From: Teredinibacter waterburyi
GTDB taxonomy: Bacteria; Pseudomonadota; Gammaproteobacteria; Pseudomonadales; Cellvibrionaceae
Length of the DNA: 64,000 bases
Direction of reading: 5' to 3'
Assembly: GCF_001922985.1 (NCBI RefSeq)
Contig: NZ_MRUH01000010.1
Location: 1-64,000 of the forward strand
Shown: in pieces, positions 46,459 through 56,789 of the stretch
How positions within the stretch are numbered: the first letter of the stretch is position 1
How the letters are laid out: the number at the start of each line of letters is the position of its first letter
The notes under the pieces: model-generated
The model's database searches: none
Seen by the model: the letters and a program-made list of their open reading frames with translations, nothing else
What the model was told of the DNA's origin: nothing
Program-made: the position numbers and the translations under genes

Positions 46459-47322
46459 TCAAACCGGATCTGGATGTATTGTAATATCGGCGTCTGGCTC
46501 TGTATTTAGAATTGCACGCTCAACATTTTCGATAATGTTATGCGCCGCAACAAGAGAAATATCGCGGTTGAGTTCCAAGTGAAACTGCATAATTTTTTTG
46601 CTGCCGGTTTGCCAGGTACGGAGGTCATGTATTCCGAGTACATCAGGTTGTGCCAGTACGATTTCTTCGATCAGTGTGCGCTCCTCTTCAGGCAGTTCGT
46701 GATCCATTAGTTGGTGTACAGATTCCATAAAAATCTGCGCGGCACTATACAAAATATAGATGCTGATCATGATCGCGATGATCGGATCGGCTAAGTTTGC
46801 GCCGAAGGCTGCAAAAACCAATGCGAGTAAGGTGCCGCTGTTAGTAACGATATCGGTTAAATAATGTGCGTAGTCCGCCTTTATGGCCGGTGAGTTTGTT
46901 TGTGAAATGGTATAGCGCTGCAAGGTGGTTAACAAGGCGGTGATAATGATTGAAAACACCATAGTAGCGACACCCCAATCAATCGCGACGAGGTCTTGCG
47001 GGGAGCGGAAGCGATCGATGGCGTGCACAAACAGGAAGAATGCAGAGCTGGCAATAAATAGCGACTGGCCTAAGCCCGCGAGCGCCTCGGCTTTGCCATG
47101 ACCGAAAGAGTGGTTGTGATCTGCGGGCTTGAGTGAAATACGTACTGCAAACAGGGTAATGATTGAGGCAGAAATATCCATCAGCGAGTCGACTAACGAC
47201 GCCAGGATACTGACCGAATCTGTGGCTTGCCAGGCGAAAACCTTGCATAGCAACAGGGTTACCCCTGTTAGAACAGAGGCGATAGTCGTGAGTTTTAACA
47301 GGCGTTCGCGATTGAGGGCCAT
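46459..47322 (-). CDS. fieF: Cation diffusion facilitator, FieF/YiiP-like metal exporter
   Basis: A 287-residue inner-membrane exporter. The transport-site residues fall at exactly the positions of E. coli FieF/YiiP: Asp45 and Asp49 (DSLMD), His153 and Asp157 (HYLTD). NHSFGHGKAEALAGL and the cytoplasmic domain (DLRTWQTGSKKIMQFHLEL) also match. It should export Zn2+ or Fe2+ with proton exchange. It lies downstream of a TonB receptor/PepSY pair on the same strand but in a separate unit. Confidence 0.92.
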   Translation of the reverse strand: MALNRERLLKLTTIASVLTGVTLLLCKVFAWQATDSVSILASLVDSLMDISASIITLFAVRISLKPADHNHSFGHGKAEALAGLGQSLFIASSAFFLFVHAIDRFRSPQDLVAIDWGVATMVFSIIITALLTTLQRYTISQTNSPAIKADYAHYLTDIVTNSGTLLALVFAAFGANLADPIIAIMISIYILYSAAQIFMESVHQLMDHELPEEERTLIEEIVLAQPDVLGIHDLRTWQTGSKKIMQFHLELNRDISLVAAHNIIENVERAILNTEPDADITIHPDPV

Positions 47323-47438
47323 TGGCTTAAAGCGGCTTATTTAAGTTAGATCAGTGAGCTGCAATGATAGCAATTTTAGATCCTAGAGCGCAGGACTATT
47401 TGTCTCAATCGTTGCCATTGGCTTCAGCGTTTTCAGGT

Positions 47439-48755
47439 TTAGGGTCTGTCTAGTCCCAGCCATTCGCGGGTGGCCGGAATTCGCGGCAACACTAAAAAAT
47501 CAATCACTAAGATGAACAATACCGATATAGCGAGTAGCGGGAGCAGTATGACGAGCGCAACTCCAACAATAGCTACCGCTGGGGTTAGCCCGCGTTGGCT
47601 CTTTGCCAGAGGTGCGCCAAGCTCACCGCTAGGTTTACGCTTTCGCCAGAGAACAAAACCGGTAATCGCCACCGCAATCAAGCCTAGCGTTGTGAAAAGT
47701 CCGAGGAGTTGATTTAGCCAGCCGAATAACTGCCCTTCGTGAGCGGCAATCCCGAAGCCTATTGCGCGGTCGATGCCGTTTCGGTCGGCGAAATGCTCAA
47801 TCGATGTTTGTTTGCCTGTGATTCCATCAAACCACGCGGTACTGCGCAGCGGACGATTCTGGTGTTGGGATGCGACTTGAAATTGATTGGGTTTGTTTCT
47901 GGCAACCGAAATCTCAACAGGCGGAGCAAAAGCAAGTGCCTGCGCATTTTTAATCATGCTAGCTGTTAACTGGGTGAAACTTAATGTCGCACCGCTGTGG
48001 TGTTCAGCGTGATGCTCACTTATCGCCCAGTCTTGTTGCAACATGGGTGTAGTAAAGGAACGTATTTCTTTAAATGCACTGCCCCATACCAAAGCCCAAG
48101 GTAGTCCGGTGATAAGTAGGAACAGCGCAAACAATGATACCCATACGCCAGTTACTGCATGTAGGTCTCGCCAAAATAACCGCCCGCGTTTATTTAATCG
48201 CGGAAATAACACTCCACCGAAGCCACGCGCTGAGCGAGGCCACCAGAGGTAAAGGCCGGAAATAATTAACACTATCGCCCAGCATCCGGCCAATTCAACC
48301 AAAATAGAACCGAAGGTTCCTAGTAAAAGTTCACCGTGAAAGCTTCGTACAAACTGGATAAATAGTGCGTCACGTTTTTGTATTTTAAGTACTTCTAGTG
48401 TGTAGGGATTTACATACACCATAAAACGCTGGCCTTGTTCGGCGACACTAACGACAACTGCATGCTGCTCAGATTCCGGCAGCCGATAATTTACAAATGT
48501 ACTTTGTTGGCCGACTGCAGCCAATGCCGCTTGAATCTGTTGTTGCGGTGTGTGACGGTTGTTAGTCACCGCAAGCTGCTGGTAAGGCGATTCAACCCAG
48601 GCATCTATTTGCGGTTTAAATAAATATATTGCGCCGGAGATCGAGAGTGCGAGAATAAAAGGAATACAGAAAATACCCGCATAGAAATGCCAGCGCCAAA
48701 GCGTACGGTATAGAAAGCTATTAACAGGAGAGGAGCTAAGGGTAGAGGAATTCAT
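47439..48755 (-). CDS. PepSY-domain membrane protein (siderophore/iron uptake associated)
   Basis: A 438-residue inner-membrane protein with about four to five helices. The first (FYAGIFCIPFILALSISGAIYLF) and the HGELLLGTFGSILVELAGCWAIVLIISGLYLWWPR segment are typical of PepSY_TM proteins, which reduce or release iron from imported siderophores in characterised members. It ends with two helices (GLIAVAITGFVLWRKRK and the C-terminal pair). It starts 18 bases after the TonB receptor gene and is surely co-transcribed, so it most likely processes that receptor's ligand. Confidence 0.88.
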   Translation of the reverse strand: MNSSTLSSSPVNSFLYRTLWRWHFYAGIFCIPFILALSISGAIYLFKPQIDAWVESPYQQLAVTNNRHTPQQQIQAALAAVGQQSTFVNYRLPESEQHAVVVSVAEQGQRFMVYVNPYTLEVLKIQKRDALFIQFVRSFHGELLLGTFGSILVELAGCWAIVLIISGLYLWWPRSARGFGGVLFPRLNKRGRLFWRDLHAVTGVWVSLFALFLLITGLPWALVWGSAFKEIRSFTTPMLQQDWAISEHHAEHHSGATLSFTQLTASMIKNAQALAFAPPVEISVARNKPNQFQVASQHQNRPLRSTAWFDGITGKQTSIEHFADRNGIDRAIGFGIAAHEGQLFGWLNQLLGLFTTLGLIAVAITGFVLWRKRKPSGELGAPLAKSQRGLTPAVAIVGVALVILLPLLAISVLFILVIDFLVLPRIPATREWLGLDRP

Positions 48756-48773
48756 AGTAATGGCCGATTGAAA

Positions 48774-51167
48774 TTAAAGGTCGTAGGAAATATTTAAATA
48801 GAGGGTACGACCTGGCCACGGATGGGCCACGTAAGAAATTTGATTTGTGATGTTGTCGACACCAAAACCTAGCGAAAAATTGCTGTCAAATTGATACTGG
48901 GTTTTAAGGCCCAATCGACTGTAACTATCCTGTGCACCATATACCCCGCTAATATTATCTTTGTTATCGGTACGACCGTAGCTATTGCCGCTGTACTGCC
49001 AAGTTGCGCTGAGATTCCATTTGTCAGTTAGATGATAGAGTGCCATTAGATTGCTGCGCCATTTCGGCATGCGCGGATAGGTGTTGCCAACGATAGACTG
49101 CGTTGGGTCAAAGTCATCTGTATTTTCAGCGGTAGAATTGTTAACGATTTCGGAATGGGTATAGGTGAGGTTAAAACGCAGGTCTAATTGTTCACTGAGC
49201 ACGCCGCGATTATTGACAATAAATTCCACGCCGTTAGTTTGTACTTCATCGATTGGTACGAAGGTGCGGATCGAGGTGCCTGTCTGCGGACCTGTTTCGA
49301 TGGTAGTCGTTTGTGACTCCAGAGTGTCTTTAACAACTTCGCTAAATAGATTGATGCGGGCGTAGCCGTGGTTAAGTTCGTAGTCGAACATCAAGTTGTG
49401 ATGCAAGCCGTCTTCCGGTTTTAACTCTGGGTTAGCTTCGCTGATACTGTTGTAAGCACTATATTGACTGTAGAGCTCTTCAACGATTGGAAAACGATAG
49501 GCTTTGGCGAGCGAGTAGCGAACTGACCAGTTGCCGTTGCTATTGTAGCCAAGCGAAAATTTAGGAGAAAATTTACTTGTGTCAGTTTCGGGGGTAGAGA
49601 CTAGGTCCAGCTCCGGCGTTGTTTGCTTATCGTCACTATAGTAGCCGTTATGACTTTTATATGACTCGTAGCGGCCGCCAATAGATAGGCTCCAATTTTC
49701 ATCGATATCCCAGTTCGCTTGAATAAATACGGCTGAAATATTGGTTGAGCCGCCGTTGGCGCTTTCGAGTATCGTTTTTTCTGCCGCGGTGTAGTCATCT
49801 GATGCGTGGTTCTCTTGTTCTAATTCATAGGCTTCGTAACGTAAACCTGTAATAAGCTCTACTCCTGCCAGACCAAGTTCGCTCGCTTTTAATTTTATTT
49901 CGGCGGTATTCCAGCCTGAGCCCGCTAAGTCTTGTACGCTCCCTTGTACGTTGTAACCCTCTGCGGCGGGGTTAGCCTGCGATGTCGCTGTGCGATCGCG
50001 AAGAATGGCGAAGCGACTAAGGTTGGTCTCAAGTTGTAAATTTTCGCTAAGCGGGCCTCTAACACGCAAGCCTAAGGATAAACTGTTGCGATTAAGTTCA
50101 CTGGCGTTAAGACGGCTTTGGGGGATATTAATAGCGGTATCGTCTTGAATAACATTTCCTGACCAAACGCGATTACCGTTGCTATCGCGCATGTAGGTAT
50201 TGGCAGCGTCGCTTGCGGACAATCGGTCTTCATAGACGAGATTAAACAAACTGCTCCAATCACCTAAATCGTATCCCAGCTTAATTTTAAAGTTGTCGCT
50301 GGCGGTGTGAACAACTCCGGTATCGCCAAAATAAAGCCGCGGATTACCGCGTTCGTCAACATTGTGAACGCCGCCGGATACCACAGTTGCGGCTGTGGCC
50401 TCGTCGTTATTAAGGCTGCCACCGTAATAAAAAGTTTGCGGCTGACTTTCGCTATCTAAGTGGTTGTATGACAGATAGAGGCTAAATTTGTCGAACTTAT
50501 TTCCGTAGGATAAAAAGCTGTTGTAGCCACCTACGGTATCGTCAAAACCATAGGCATTAAAGGTTTGTGAATGCAGGGTCGCATCAAAATGAAATTCTTG
50601 TTTCTCTGGTGTGGCCGTTTCAATAAGTACCACTCCGCCCATAGCATTGCCACTGTATTCCGCGGAAAAAGGCCCGTAAACAACTTCTATTTGCGCAATT
50701 TCACTCGCCGAAACCATAGTCCAGCGCGGCGCGCCACTCCAACGCGACTGCAGTAGATAGTGTAGTGGCACGCCATCGGCAAATACCATTGAGCGAGAAG
50801 TCTGAAACATATTCGAGCCACGCACGCCCATTGTGCCATTAGAGTCACCGATAAAACGCCGCCGTATAACTAAGCTGGGTTCGAACTTAACAAGATCTTC
50901 TGTTGTCGCAACGTTGATCGCTGCCATCTCGGCGGGTGTGAGTAGACTGGTCGGCGATACATAGCCCGCGCTATTTCGCTCAACCGCTTTCCCCCAGACT
51001 TTAACCTCTTCCAGGTTGCTGGTTTCATTTTTTGACGCTGTTGCGTTTTTATTTGTAATGACTTGATCTGCGCTCGCTTGAGCACTGGAACTATGTTGTG
51101 AAAGCACGGCCGGGCTGAGCAGGCAGGTGGTGAACATAAGTACATTCACACAGAAACGCGAATTCAT
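48774..51167 (-). CDS. TonB-dependent outer-membrane receptor
   Basis: A 797-residue outer-membrane receptor. Signal peptide 1-23, a TonB-box-like EEVKVWG near residue 54, a plug domain (ATTEDLVKFEPSLVIRRRF, GVRGSNMFQTSRSMVFADGVP, IEVVYGPFSAEYSGNAMGGVV) and a 22-strand-type barrel ending in an aromatic-rich strand (GRTLYLNISYDL). The linked PepSY protein and nearby FieF-like exporter suggest an iron chelate as substrate rather than a polysaccharide, but I see no clear Fur box in the upstream 226 bases. Confidence 0.9.
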   Translation of the reverse strand: MNSRFCVNVLMFTTCLLSPAVLSQHSSSAQASADQVITNKNATASKNETSNLEEVKVWGKAVERNSAGYVSPTSLLTPAEMAAINVATTEDLVKFEPSLVIRRRFIGDSNGTMGVRGSNMFQTSRSMVFADGVPLHYLLQSRWSGAPRWTMVSASEIAQIEVVYGPFSAEYSGNAMGGVVLIETATPEKQEFHFDATLHSQTFNAYGFDDTVGGYNSFLSYGNKFDKFSLYLSYNHLDSESQPQTFYYGGSLNNDEATAATVVSGGVHNVDERGNPRLYFGDTGVVHTASDNFKIKLGYDLGDWSSLFNLVYEDRLSASDAANTYMRDSNGNRVWSGNVIQDDTAINIPQSRLNASELNRNSLSLGLRVRGPLSENLQLETNLSRFAILRDRTATSQANPAAEGYNVQGSVQDLAGSGWNTAEIKLKASELGLAGVELITGLRYEAYELEQENHASDDYTAAEKTILESANGGSTNISAVFIQANWDIDENWSLSIGGRYESYKSHNGYYSDDKQTTPELDLVSTPETDTSKFSPKFSLGYNSNGNWSVRYSLAKAYRFPIVEELYSQYSAYNSISEANPELKPEDGLHHNLMFDYELNHGYARINLFSEVVKDTLESQTTTIETGPQTGTSIRTFVPIDEVQTNGVEFIVNNRGVLSEQLDLRFNLTYTHSEIVNNSTAENTDDFDPTQSIVGNTYPRMPKWRSNLMALYHLTDKWNLSATWQYSGNSYGRTDNKDNISGVYGAQDSYSRLGLKTQYQFDSNFSLGFGVDNITNQISYVAHPWPGRTLYLNISYDL

Positions 51168-51352
51168 AGTCTTAACCTTTTTATAGGTAGATAATTTTGA
51201 AATGCGTGACTGGAATAGTATTTAACTCGACACAATGAAACCACGCGTGGTGACTTATGTTAGCGAGACGAGGGCAACAAAGCACTGTGACATAATGTCG
51301 CAACTAGATTTGCTTCATTGAAGTTGGCTGAGGGAATAGGTGGGTTGGTCGA

Positions 51353-51386
51353 CGCGATAAACACTCTGTCTGCAGTGTTTATCGCG
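51353..51386 (-). terminator. Perfect 13-base inverted repeat after the RND operon
   Basis: CGCGATAAACACT (51353-51365) and its exact complement (51374-51386) around an 8-base loop, starting 8 bases past the RND permease stop. No U-tract follows on the minus strand, so it may stop transcription weakly, protect the mRNA 3' end or be a protein-binding palindrome. Confidence 0.55.
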
Positions 51387-51393
51387 TGAGGAT

Positions 51394-54300
51394 TTACGGA
51401 AGCTCTGGTTGCGCTGCTTTATTGTTGGGCTGGCGTTTGAATAGTGATTTAACCCATAGCTTTAACTGAGCACCACCGTAATAGCCACAGGGCACTAAGA
51501 ATAAAGTGACTATTGATGAAAACAGTACGCCGAAGGAAAGCGAAATTACCATAGGCTTTAAGAATTGCGACTGCAAACTACGCTCGAACAAGATTGGCAG
51601 CAAGCCAATAAATGTTGTAAGCGAGGTTAGCACAATTGGACGAAACCGATCGACGCCAGCGTTGAGTACCGCATCCAAGGTGGCTGCGCCACGGGCTTTT
51701 AATGTATTAATGCGCTCGAGTAAAACCAAGTTGTCATTTACAACAACGCCCGAGCAGGCGAGAAAGCCAAACCCGGAAAACAAGCTGAGGTTGGTATCGA
51801 ACACCCAGTGACCAAGCACGGCGCCGACAAAACCGAAAGGTACCGCTAACATTACCAGCAGTGGTTGTGAGAGCGAGCGAAACGCGATTGCAAATAAAGC
51901 CAACACGAGAATAAATATTTTTAAAAAGTTGCCGCCAAAGTTATCACCAAATTGTGCTTGTGTACGAAGGTTACCGTCAGTTGAAAGGTTGAAACCGGTA
52001 TATTCTTTTCGCCACTGGTCTTGGTGCTGGGCCAACATTTCAGTGATAATTTCGTTCGCGTTGGTACCTTCGCTAACTTCAGCGGTTAGGGTTATGTTGC
52101 GACGGCGGTCTACGCGTCGAATAGTACTAGCACCTGGAACAATTTTGACTTCGGCGATGGCCGCGAGCGGTAACTCACGGCCATCGGTGGTGCGAATGCG
52201 AATAGTATCTAAGGTGTCTAGTGTTTGTCGTTCAGCCGCGTGGTAACGCAGCATTACACGTACGTCTTCTTTTGCGCGCGGAATACGCTGAATTTCGTCG
52301 CCGTAAAACCCTTGTCTTACCTGTCGGGCAATTTGTTCCAAGTTAATACCTAGGGTTTCGGCATTAGGTTTTAGTTTTAATTCTACTTCGGTACGCGCTC
52401 CATCCAAGTTACTGCGAACATTGAACACGCCTGGATAGGCACCCAAAACTTTACTAACATCGTTAACAGCCGCCTGTTGCTGCTCACGGTGATTGTCGAG
52501 CATATTTAGGTTGAGGGTGATGTCCGGACCATCGCCACCCATAGACGCGCTTAGCGAATAGCTTTTTGCCTCTGGCAGCGGACCGACGAGCTGACGCAAA
52601 ACATCTGAAACTTCAGCGGTTGAAACGATACGATCTTCATCCTCGGTCAAGCCGACAAAAACCGTGGCGGATGTGCCATTTAAGTTCCGATTAACTTCGC
52701 GAATAAATGGTTTTCCTGCATTTTTCTCCAGTAAAGATTTGTCTTCTGAAAGAAGATCGATTTTATCGCGAATGTACTGCGCTGTTTTCTGCGTGGTCGA
52801 AAATGGTGTGCCATCGGCAAAGCTAATATTCACCATAATCATGGGCTGTGGCACATTCGGGAAAAAGCTCATTCTAATCCAGCCGCTGGAAACCACGGTG
52901 ACGGCGATAGCAAACATAAAGAAGAATGCAATAAAAGTGCTGCCCTTATGAGTTAGCAGTGTGCGTAAAAGTGGTAGATAGGTATTGTGTGCAAAGTCTT
53001 CCATGTGGCTGGAAAACCATAGACGTATTGCGGCAAGGCGTTGCAGCAGGTAAAAACGGCTAGGCTGCTCTGGTTTCATATGAGACAAATGCGATGGGAG
53101 TATAAGCAGTGATTCAACCAGTGAAAAAACTAAACAAAGCAATACCACATAAAAAATTGAGCGGGTAAAAATCAATACTTCTGAGGGGACATCAATCATG
53201 GGTAAGAAAAACATCACCGTGCTCATAACGGCGAGGAACACCGGTTGCAATACCGAGATAGTACCGGTGGAGGCTGCAAGGTGGGCGGGTTCGCCGCGCT
53301 GTTGGTGACGGTAAATGCTTTCGCCAATAATAATGGCATCGTCGACAACGATACCTAGCACCATAAGAAAAGCAAACATCGACAACATATTAATAGAAAC
53401 ATCGAGCAGCGGAAGTAACCAAATAGCACCGGCGAAGGTGGTTGCAATTCCCGCGACCACCCAAAAGGCGAGCAGAGGGCGCAAGAACAGCATTAAAATG
53501 ATAAAGACTAAAACTAAACCACCAAGGGCATTATCTTTTAACAGGTTAAAGCGGCTGTCGAAAATAGAGCGGGATTCAAAATTAATTTTTATTTCCAAAC
53601 CTTCGGGTAGCTGAGTGCGCAGGTTTTCGATATAGGCGCGAGCATTAGCTGTGCCCTCGAATAGTAGCGGATCGTCGCTCATTTTGACTTCCATGTTTAG
53701 GCCGGGTTTGCCATTCATGCTGAAGTCGACATCCTGTTCGGAAAAGCCATCATTGATAATGGCAACGTCGCTTAATAACAACTGGCCACCATCGCGACTG
53801 CTGCGCACTACAATGTTTTCAAAATCGCTGTAGTTAAATGCTTGCGCACGGGTTTGAATTTGAATGTCGCCGTCTTTCGTTTTTAGTGATCCGGCGGGAA
53901 CACTGAGTGACGACTGGCGGATAGCGCTGGCAACTTCATCGAAACTGAGGTTGTAACGGCGTAAGTTTTGCTCGGATATTTCGATACTGACTTCGTCGTT
54001 TTTTAGGCCGGTAAGTACTACTTCAGAAACGCCTTCGAGCAACGACATTTCATCGCGAATTTGATAGGCGATATCTTTTAGAACTCGGCGGTCGGTATCA
54101 CCGTAGAGCGCGACCCACATTAAAAACTGTCGTTGTACAATTTGTCGAATAACGGGGCGCTCGGCAGCGGTTGGAAAGGTGTTAATTGCATCGACTCGGC
54201 CTTTCACATCGCTAAGCAGTTCACGTACATCAAAGCCTTCGGTAACATTTACCGAGACATTTCCGTAGCCTTCGCTCGATTGCGAGGTGATTTGGAATAC

Positions 54301-54531
54301 GCCTGGGAGGTCTGCAATAGCTTCTTCTATGCGCACCACTATTTGCTGTTCTACCTCGCTCGATGCAGCCCCTGGGTAGGCCATAGAAATATTAACAACG
54401 TTGGCTTCAAACGCCGGAAATGTTTCTTTTTTAACTGTGCTAGACGAGACGTACCCGCCTAACAGCATTGCGATCATCAGTAGATTGGCCGCAATGGGGT
54501 TGCCCACAAACCATTTGATTAGTCCATTCAT
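51394..54531 (-). CDS. RND-family efflux permease
   Basis: A 1045-residue inner-membrane pump of the AcrB-like RND superfamily. The N-terminus IKWFVGNPIAANLLMIAMLLGG, the two large periplasmic loops, and TM4 with GIVVDDAIIIGE (the proton-relay aspartates) are present, as is the second-half SGVVVNDNLVLLERIN. The sequence fits the HAE1/MMPL-like lineage that works with a fusion protein encoded upstream. The substrate (drug, metabolite or metal chelate) is unclear. The gene follows the fusion-protein gene by 15 bases; the outer-membrane channel is not in the window. Confidence 0.92.
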   Translation of the reverse strand: MNGLIKWFVGNPIAANLLMIAMLLGGYVSSSTVKKETFPAFEANVVNISMAYPGAASSEVEQQIVVRIEEAIADLPGVFQITSQSSEGYGNVSVNVTEGFDVRELLSDVKGRVDAINTFPTAAERPVIRQIVQRQFLMWVALYGDTDRRVLKDIAYQIRDEMSLLEGVSEVVLTGLKNDEVSIEISEQNLRRYNLSFDEVASAIRQSSLSVPAGSLKTKDGDIQIQTRAQAFNYSDFENIVVRSSRDGGQLLLSDVAIINDGFSEQDVDFSMNGKPGLNMEVKMSDDPLLFEGTANARAYIENLRTQLPEGLEIKINFESRSIFDSRFNLLKDNALGGLVLVFIILMLFLRPLLAFWVVAGIATTFAGAIWLLPLLDVSINMLSMFAFLMVLGIVVDDAIIIGESIYRHQQRGEPAHLAASTGTISVLQPVFLAVMSTVMFFLPMIDVPSEVLIFTRSIFYVVLLCLVFSLVESLLILPSHLSHMKPEQPSRFYLLQRLAAIRLWFSSHMEDFAHNTYLPLLRTLLTHKGSTFIAFFFMFAIAVTVVSSGWIRMSFFPNVPQPMIMVNISFADGTPFSTTQKTAQYIRDKIDLLSEDKSLLEKNAGKPFIREVNRNLNGTSATVFVGLTEDEDRIVSTAEVSDVLRQLVGPLPEAKSYSLSASMGGDGPDITLNLNMLDNHREQQQAAVNDVSKVLGAYPGVFNVRSNLDGARTEVELKLKPNAETLGINLEQIARQVRQGFYGDEIQRIPRAKEDVRVMLRYHAAERQTLDTLDTIRIRTTDGRELPLAAIAEVKIVPGASTIRRVDRRRNITLTAEVSEGTNANEIITEMLAQHQDQWRKEYTGFNLSTDGNLRTQAQFGDNFGGNFLKIFILVLALFAIAFRSLSQPLLVMLAVPFGFVGAVLGHWVFDTNLSLFSGFGFLACSGVVVNDNLVLLERINTLKARGAATLDAVLNAGVDRFRPIVLTSLTTFIGLLPILFERSLQSQFLKPMVISLSFGVLFSSIVTLFLVPCGYYGGAQLKLWVKSLFKRQPNNKAAQPELP

Positions 54532-54546
54532 CTTATTCTGCCCTTC

Positions 54547-55803
54547 CTATGGTTGCTGGTTGGCCGCGCGGTTTGAATTTTGGCGTGCTTCGGTTAGTAC
54601 TTCGGTCTGCGCTATGGGAAGTGGTTCGGCGTTTTCGTCGAGAATGGGCTCAACTATTGTTCCGTTGGGGGTGAGCGATTGCTTTTCGAGTGCGATTAAG
54701 GTGTTTTCTGGGATTGCCGCTTTTAGCCAAACGTGAGTTTCGTCTTTTTGTAAAACGTTAACCAGCTGTTCGGTGACTTTGTTATCCGCGTCGAGGCTAA
54801 GAATTTTATCGCGTTGATAAAGTGCTTCACGCGGCAACATGACGACATCGTCTAGGGCCTTGCCTTCAATAACGGCTTCGACAAATAAGCCGGGTAAAAG
54901 CGGGGCAATACTCGCTTGCTTTTCGTCTGCATTACCGTAGGGGTTCGCCACTTCTACAACAATGTAATAAAGGCGAGAATTTGCATCAACAAATGCCTCG
55001 GTTCTGGCGAGTTCTCCGCGCCATTCCTGTTGTTTGCCGGCAACGCTACCGCGAATGATTACGTTGGGTAGTGGGCTGTTAATATCGGCTTGCGGTAGCA
55101 AAGGTAAATCGACCAATGCCGCTTGGCGCTCGGTTAAGGCAAGACGAACTTGCAGTGCGGTGGAATCGTAAACAGTGGCGACACGCGTGTTGGTGGTGAC
55201 ATATTGGCCGAGGTTTGCGTAGGTTTGTTTAACTCTGCCGGTGAAGGGCACGGTAATTTTAGTGCGCTCAAGATTTAATTCGGCCATGGTCAAGTCGCCC
55301 TGCGCCGCGTCTAAATTTGCTTGGGCTGCTGCGAGCTGAGGTCTGCGCAAAAATAAGTCGTTGGCGTTACTGTTGCCTAAGTCTCGCCATTCTCTCTTTG
55401 CCTGTCGGGCTTGGCCTTGCTCTTCAGCTAAGCGACGTTGCGCTTCGGCTAGCTTTGCTTTGGCTGTGAGCAGGGCAACTTGGTAGTCGCGATCATCGAT
55501 TTGAATTAGCGTTTCATCCGCACCAAAAAAGCCACCGTCAGCAAATGCGGGTTCAACATGGATAATGCGCCCGGAAACCTGAGCAACCAAGTCAATTTCA
55601 CGAATCGGCGTTACCGTACCATGAGCAGTTACGGCGAGATTTACGGTTTGGTATTCGGCTGAAGTAACAGCCACTTTAACCAAGGCGGGTGTTTGATCAA
55701 TTGCGTCGGGACTGGGTTTGGGTTTGGCTACCACCAGTAGAGAAACAATGGCGACACCGGCGCCTATTAGGCTGATGGGTAAGATATATTTTTTTTTGCT
55801 CAT
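54547..55803 (-). CDS. RND efflux membrane-fusion (periplasmic adaptor) protein
   Basis: A 418-residue adaptor with an N-terminal membrane anchor (ILPISLIGAGVAIVSLLVVAKP), a lipoyl/barrel-sandwich region (VTPIREIDLVAQVSGRIIHVEPAFADGGFF), a coiled-coil hairpin rich in Ala/Gln/Arg (KAKLAEAQRRLAEEQGQARQAKRE) and a beta-barrel (VPFTGRVKQTYANLGQYVT). It connects the permease to an outer-membrane channel. Its stop lies 15 bases before the permease start, so they form one operon. Confidence 0.92.
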   Translation of the reverse strand: MSKKKYILPISLIGAGVAIVSLLVVAKPKPSPDAIDQTPALVKVAVTSAEYQTVNLAVTAHGTVTPIREIDLVAQVSGRIIHVEPAFADGGFFGADETLIQIDDRDYQVALLTAKAKLAEAQRRLAEEQGQARQAKREWRDLGNSNANDLFLRRPQLAAAQANLDAAQGDLTMAELNLERTKITVPFTGRVKQTYANLGQYVTTNTRVATVYDSTALQVRLALTERQAALVDLPLLPQADINSPLPNVIIRGSVAGKQQEWRGELARTEAFVDANSRLYYIVVEVANPYGNADEKQASIAPLLPGLFVEAVIEGKALDDVVMLPREALYQRDKILSLDADNKVTEQLVNVLQKDETHVWLKAAIPENTLIALEKQSLTPNGTIVEPILDENAEPLPIAQTEVLTEARQNSNRAANQQP

Positions 55804-56046
55804 GAAAGCACTCCGTTACTTAGCTGAATAATCCTTGCCGCGTTTAGCGTATTTGGAGCTTTACCTCAACGTGCTAAGCGGTGCGGTGGGGGTAGTTGCA
55901 CGAATGCAAGTCGCCGGTTTTTTTCGGAGTATACAGCAGTGATAAGTAATGGAAAGTAAACCATCTTGAGACTATGGCGCGATGCTGGAAGCCCGCGTTC
56001 GAATTGGGTTTGCTAGCCGAGAATACAAGAGCTGAATTAGGCTGAG

Positions 56047-56463
56047 TTAGTGCGAGCCGTTGCAGGTTAGTTTGCTTGCTTGGAACACCACTTCAGCACG
56101 CAGTGCACCGTGCTCGCTTGATTCGTCTACCAACATTGGCAGTGTGCGTGCTAGGCCCTGCATAATTGTAGATATGTCGAGTTTCAAGGCCTGTGCAAAC
56201 TGTGAGATAGGGGCGTTGCCTAGTATCCCCAAAAGTTGTGAAGGCATAATTCGAGCGTTATCGCTGTTACCTAACCACGTGGCAACCACAAGCCCGAGGC
56301 CTTCTTGATTAAGCCGCGTTAAAAATAATTTTAAGTCGATATCATACCCATTATTTGGCAATAGCGAGGTAAGTTCGGAAGCTACTAAGGTGTGGTCTAA
56401 CCCCTTTGCTTTTGGGCCAATTGTGCTTAGAAACAAAGAGGCGCAACGCGCTGCAATGCTCAT
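56047..56463 (-). CDS. YidB-family protein (DUF937-like)
   Basis: A 138-residue soluble protein. GLGLVVATWLGNSDNARIMPSQLLGILGNAPISQFAQALKLDISTIMQGLARTLPMLVDE follows the YidB/DUF937 pattern of a short all-helical unit with a G-NxxI-P-QL motif and a final LP-x-VD. No biochemical role is established for the family. It is a single gene on the minus strand, flanked by 243- and 326-base gaps. Confidence 0.75.
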   Translation of the reverse strand: MSIAARCASLFLSTIGPKAKGLDHTLVASELTSLLPNNGYDIDLKLFLTRLNQEGLGLVVATWLGNSDNARIMPSQLLGILGNAPISQFAQALKLDISTIMQGLARTLPMLVDESSEHGALRAEVVFQASKLTCNGSH

Positions 56464-56744
56464 ACGATTTTCCTTAATTTAAAAGATGTGGTGAAACTAC
56501 TTAGTGATCAGTTATTACACAATCCACTTTATCAGGTGCTGTGCAATAGCGTTGTAAAATGATGAAAAATCTTCGCATGGGGGGCTAACGCAGGTGCGAT
56601 AAATTGGCACACTAGGCGTCCTAATCCGTATGGCTAGACGTTCGAGGTAAACGCTATTTAGGCGTCCCGTTGCTAGGGGTGAAATAGGACGCAATGGGGG
56701 CGGGCGCCGTGAGATAGGCCCAATAAAGCTGATAGCGTGTTGTT

Positions 56745-56777
56745 GAAAACGGGTAAAACCGCGCTGGCTTTACCCGT
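56745..56777 (-). terminator. Rho-independent terminator of the second GH9 gene
   Basis: Arms ACGGGTAAA (56749-56757) and TTTACCCGT (56769-56777) with an 11-base loop, followed on the minus strand by TTTTC. It begins 13 bases past the GH9 stop. I see nothing else in the rest of the 326-base gap (56464-56789). Confidence 0.7.
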
Positions 56778-56789
56778 AACATTGGTGAG

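Noticed and set aside
48774-51167. Calling the TonB receptor a SusC-like polysaccharide importer
   Set aside because: The 797-residue length, lack of a SusD partner and the adjacent PepSY protein fit a siderophore-type receptor better.
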